Below the pieces are notes generated by a model. That model searched no databases, was not told where the DNA came from, and worked only from the letters and a program-made list of their open reading frames with translations. Source: JBBRLG01 sp038231495 (GTDB lineage Bacteria > Planctomycetota > Planctomycetia > Gemmatales > Gemmataceae). From it: DNA of 7,795 nucleotides. The position numbers were made by a program, and so were the translations under genes. Location of the stretch: the NCBI GenBank assembly GCA_038231495.1, contig JBBRLG010000366.1, forward strand, positions 1 to 7,795. The letters are read 5' to 3'. Shown here piece after piece: positions 5,819 to 7,795 of this stretch (the first letter of the stretch is position 1; the number at the start of each line of letters is the position of its first letter).

Positions 5819-5950
5819 TTTGCAAAGCCCATCTGCCAGGCCAGCCCACGTCACGGTTTTGCCCGCCGCCGGGATGTCATTCAGCCGCGCTCCAAACCGC
5901 CGTTTGCCAACGGTAAACACCTGCCCGTGAGTGCTAATCGTGGTCGATCG

Positions 5951-6084
5951 CCGTCGTGCAAGTTACGGACAGCCAGCGTCGGTGCGCGACGCGCCGCAAA
6001 TGTTGAAGGGGACTTGAATCAATGCCCGGAACGAACCCCGACCCCTTGGATTTTTCCAAAAAAGCCGGAAAAGGGCGCGGATGC
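5951..6084. other. Spacer upstream of the 6085 promoter
   Basis: No gene is seen. An AT-rich patch (about 6050-6070, with a run of T then a run of A around ttttccaaaaaa) directly precedes the promoter at 6085 and could act as an upstream element or a bend. Nothing else stands out. Confidence 0.35.
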
Positions 6085-6113
6085 TTGACACGAGTGTCCT
6101 TCGGTGATCTACT
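6085..6113 (+). promoter_or_regulatory. Sigma-70-type promoter
   Basis: Perfect -35 box TTGACA at 6085-6090, a 17-base spacer, and TCTACT at 6108-6113 (four of six matches to TATAAT). Transcription would begin near 6120, rightward, into the broken stretch at 6114-6253 and the hypothetical gene that follows. An AT-rich tract lies just upstream of the -35 box. Confidence 0.6.
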
Positions 6114-6253
6114 GTGGCAAAATACCCTGAACAGCGCGAGCCCTACCTGCTCGGCGCCGGTATGGATACTCAGTAGTTAGACGAAGAAGCCCGCTGGATG
6201 ACGCCTTCCGCGCTGGGTCGGTTCGCCGGCGTCTCGACGGTCGTTCGGCTGCG
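6114..6253 (+). pseudogene. Coding-like stretch with in-frame stop and frame change
   Basis: The frame of GTG 6114 reads VAKYPEQREPYLLGAGMDTQ, a TAG stop (6174-6176), then LDEEARWMTPSALGRF and AGVSTVV before it loses pattern near 6245 and stops at 6267. Third positions are strongly G/C on both sides of the TAG, which suggests protein coding before decay. The following hypothetical gene is in a different frame. The SALGRFAGVSTVV piece recalls a helix-turn-helix, but this is too short to claim. Either this is the disabled N-terminal part of the downstream gene (stop plus frameshift) or the remains of an older gene under the same promoter. Confidence 0.35.
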
Positions 6254-6265
6254 TTGGAGAGTAGC

Positions 6266-6613
6266 TTGAACCGTGAATTGATCCCGCAACTGGAACCTCT
6301 CGTCGAGCGCCTGAGCGAATGGCGGGGATCGCTGGTAGAAGTGGTCGAGCAACTTACCCGGTCGCCGGGCACTCTTGACCGGCACTTCACTACCTACTCG
6401 TCCTTTGTGATGCGGTTGGAGTATGTCGGCATCGCCTTTAGCGGCACCTCGCTGATGCTGGCGGGCAAAGCGTTTGAACGAAATGTCGGCTACCAAGCCA
6501 CCTGCGATCTCCTTGAGCGGTTGTCGATTTCTCCCAGCGAGGTGGTGTTCGTAGAGTGGTTCGGCAAGGTGGCCGAGAGGCACTCCACATTCAGGTTACT
6601 GGGTGCGGAGTGA
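6266..6613 (+). CDS. Hypothetical helical protein
   Basis: 115 residues if started at TTG 6266, which has GGAGAG at 6256-6261 upstream; an in-frame TTG at 6254 without a ribosome-binding site would add four residues. I do not recognise the family. The sequence is mostly amphipathic helix: IPQLEPLVERLSEWRGSLVE, VVEQLTRSPGTLDRHFTTY, then a more hydrophobic centre (FVMRLEYVGIAFSGTSLMLA) and helix-rich YQATCDLLERLSISPSEVV ending FRLLGAE. No signal peptide, clear membrane span or catalytic motif is seen. Codon use fits a real gene, and the opposite-strand frame is a His/Gln/Arg-rich shadow. The lack of an ATG start and the coding-like broken stretch directly upstream raise the possibility that this is the surviving C-terminal part of a longer gene. 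Transcription is likely from the promoter at 6085. Confidence 0.55.
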   Translation: MNRELIPQLEPLVERLSEWRGSLVEVVEQLTRSPGTLDRHFTTYSSFVMRLEYVGIAFSGTSLMLAGKAFERNVGYQATCDLLERLSISPSEVVFVEWFGKVAERHSTFRLLGAE

Positions 6614-6854
6614 GGCGTCGAACCAGTTGCTGCAGATGCAACGCCAAATGACAACCCCCGTCTGCGTGATGACCGTCGGTCGCACGGTTTCTGATAGGTG
6701 CGCTCGGAGAAGAAAAGAGGACGCAGCTCGTCTAGGACGCCACAAAGTGCGGCTGCCGAACAAGTTGCTATAGCAGACAGCCCACGCGAACACCACGATT
6801 CGTGGCATACGGTAAAGCCCGCGTGAGGCTGCTGCTGAGTTGTGTCGTTGTCCG

Positions 6855-6909
6855 TTGGCAAGGGTCGGCTTTTTCCTGGCACGGGTCGGCAAGGGCAAGG
6901 GTCGATTGG
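6855..6909. repeat. Second cluster of ggcNagggtcg repeat
   Basis: ttggcaagggtcgg (6855-6868), then a copy block starting tggcacgggtcggcaaggg at 6877 and ending aagggtcgattgg at 6909. These are the inverse of the gaccctNgcca cores at 551-731, and the ttttcctggcacgggtcg stretch here parallels the inverse of the 716-740 region. A further copy ttggcaagggtgggc is at 7013-7027. Confidence 0.7.
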
Positions 6910-6925
6910 GGCGAACTATGTTTCC

Positions 6926-6939
6926 TAAGTAATTACTTA
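6926..6939. repeat. AT-rich 14-bp palindrome
   Basis: taagtaattactta is a perfect palindrome in otherwise GC-rich DNA, followed by a run of A. It may be a protein-binding site or part of a dispersed repeat; nothing near it gives a target gene. Confidence 0.6.
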
Positions 6940-7193
6940 AAAACCATTTACGGCAGGGTTGCGGGGACGGCTCGCGCACCTGCCGTGGGATCCATGCCGC
7001 AGGCGCAGCCTGTTGGCAAGGGTGGGCCTGACAACCTGTGGCGTCGTCAATCGGTGTCGCCTGTGCCCCGCTTTTGGCTCGCGCGGGGCGTGCCGGGCGA
7101 CTCCCATTCGCAGCCATCAACGCACGGCCCCGAAAGAGTTGTCACACCCTGACCGCCCAGGAAAAACCGCTCCAGCGATGGTCGGCACCAAAC

Positions 7194-7795
7194 CTACCGC
7201 GTCGCCTTCAGTTCCTCGCCCGGATCGGGTTTCAGCGTGCGTTTCATGAAATCGACCACCAACCGCTCGTAGTGTTTGCCGCCGATGCCGTGGCGCGATT
7301 GCGGATACAACATCATTTCAAAATCGCGGTCCGCCAGCTGCAACGCCTGCGCCAGTTGCAAGGTGTTCTGGACGTGGACGTTTTCGTCCCGCGCGCCGTG
7401 CAGCAGGAGCAGCCGTCCGTGCAAGTTCTTCGCCGCCTTTACGACCGACGAGGCGTCGTAGCCCTTGGGATTCTCTTGCGGCGTATTCATGTAACGCTCG
7501 GTGTAGATCGAATCGTAATTGCGCCAGTCCGTCACCGGGGCGCCTGCAACACCCGCCGCGAATAGCTTGCTGTGCGTCAGGGCGTACGCCGTCATGAAGC
7601 CGCCGTAACTGTGGCCGCTCATGCCGACACGCGCGGCATCGACGTAGGAGTGCGACGACAACCACTGGATCGCCGTCTCGATGTCCTTCAACTCCTGCAC
7701 GCCGAGTTGCCGGTACGCGGTCCAGGTCGAACAGGCACCCTTGCCGCTGGCGCTCCGCGGGTCGCAGCGGAAGACGATAAACCCCAGGTTTGCCA
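7194..7795 (-). CDS. S9 family (DPP-IV/prolyl oligopeptidase-type) peptidase, C-terminal part
   Basis: The last 200 codons are present; the gene runs off the right edge, so the start and the N-terminal propeller are not seen. The alpha/beta-hydrolase catalytic domain has all three active-site residues: the Ser in VGMSGHSYGGFMTAYAL (codon 7610-7608), the Asp in LLHGARDENVH (7388-7386) and the His in PQSRHGIGG (7292-7290). Upstream family blocks are GFIVFRCDPRSASGKG and LGVQELKDIETAIQWL. The order and spacing match dipeptidyl-peptidase IV-like S9 enzymes, which release dipeptides or cleave short peptides after proline or similar residues; in planctomycetes these are often exported. Specificity cannot be told without the N-terminal half. 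The stop is TAG at 7196-7194. Internal GTG at 7700 is not a start, because conserved sequence continues upstream to the edge. Confidence 0.93.
   Translation of the reverse strand, partial: ANLGFIVFRCDPRSASGKGACSTWTAYRQLGVQELKDIETAIQWLSSHSYVDAARVGMSGHSYGGFMTAYALTHSKLFAAGVAGAPVTDWRNYDSIYTERYMNTPQENPKGYDASSVVKAAKNLHGRLLLLHGARDENVHVQNTLQLAQALQLADRDFEMMLYPQSRHGIGGKHYERLVVDFMKRTLKPDPGEELKATR

Larger units (their letters stand above)
5519..5950 (-). pseudogene. Small gene interrupted by an insertion
   Basis: Two coding-like pieces lie in the same minus-strand frame on either side of 5642-5824. The upstream piece (about 5950-5825) reads STTISTHGQVFTVGKRRF, then GARLNDIPAAGKTVTWAGL and ADGLCK. The downstream piece (about 5641-5519) reads CKAADRREFVRFAEEQK, then LGLDFTTPPKRPGRPVMSEQ and KKT before TGA at 5521-5519. 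If 183 bases are removed at the repeated TTTGCA, the two join in frame as ADGLCK-AADRREF, giving a product of about 82 residues. As it stands the frame hits a TAG (5752-5750) within the insert. No ATG is found; a GTG at 5920-5918 is possible, without a good ribosome-binding site. A run of nine A in the coding strand near the end (5532-5524) adds a slippage risk. The family is not recognised; the pieces have G/C-rich third positions, supporting past coding. Confidence 0.55.
6614..7193. other. Gene-free region with dispersed repeats
   Basis: No convincing gene on either strand; the open frames are low in pattern and run across repeats. It contains the second cluster of the ggcNagggtcg motif (6855-6909, 7013-7027), an AT-rich palindrome (6926-6939) and a small hairpin caggc-gca-gcctg (7000-7012). 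It lies between the 3' ends of the rightward hypothetical gene and the leftward S9 peptidase gene, so no promoter for either is expected here; no good intrinsic terminator for either gene is evident. Confidence 0.5.

Noticed and set aside
6170..6583. 137-residue open frame on the minus strand
   Set aside because: His/Gln/Arg-rich shadow of the rightward hypothetical gene; no ribosome-binding site or motif.
1..7795. tRNA, rRNA, riboswitch or integrase attachment site
   Set aside because: I saw no cloverleaf with a CCA-type end, no rRNA core sequence and no integrase gene by eye; a covariance-model scan would be needed to exclude small RNAs.

Overview
The window is high-GC bacterial DNA that looks like a Gemmata-type planctomycete. 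The reasons are gene content (a secreted caspase-like protein, a propeller-plus-PQQ sugar dehydrogenase fusion, a secreted-type S9 peptidase, a retropepsin-like protease), long intergenic gaps, and many palindromic or dispersed intergenic repeats. The taxonomic call is inference; there is no rRNA or other marker here.

Layout. (a) 1-198, minus: N-terminus of a secreted caspase-fold protein that runs off the left edge. (b) 199-1258: no intact gene. It holds a 16-bp tandem repeat (670-731), a decayed remnant that reads like the tail of a VWA-domain protein followed by the head of a zinc-ribbon/FHA protein (about 771-1185), and between them a perfect 36-bp palindrome. (c) 1259-2239, plus: intact YajO-like aldo/keto reductase. 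(d) 2245-2385: a very long inverted repeat with two nested hairpins, likely ending yajO transcription. (e) 2477-4531, plus: a large exported protein, an N-terminal beta-propeller fused to a PQQ-type glucose/sorbosone dehydrogenase domain; its first half is visibly lower in GC than its second. (f) 4554-4582: a strong hairpin between convergent genes. (g) 4605-5401, minus: a two-gene, translationally coupled module of a small conserved-looking protein and a single-domain retropepsin-like aspartic protease, behind an operator-like palindrome. (h) 5519-5950, minus: a small gene that appears interrupted by a ~177-bp MITE-like insertion flanked by a TTTGCA duplication. (i) 6085-6613, plus: a good sigma-70-type promoter, a coding-like stretch broken by a stop and a frame change, then a 115-aa hypothetical protein. 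(j) 6614-7193: no gene, dispersed repeats and an AT-rich palindrome. (k) 7194-7795, minus: C-terminal catalytic part of a DPP-IV/prolyl-oligopeptidase-type S9 peptidase running off the right edge.

The genes do not form one pathway. The intact ones are mostly single transcription units separated by repeat-rich, decaying DNA. The clearest functional unit is the retropepsin pair at 4605-5401; the clearest evolutionary events are the MITE-like insertion, the decayed VWA/zinc-ribbon pair and the mixed composition of the sugar dehydrogenase fusion.
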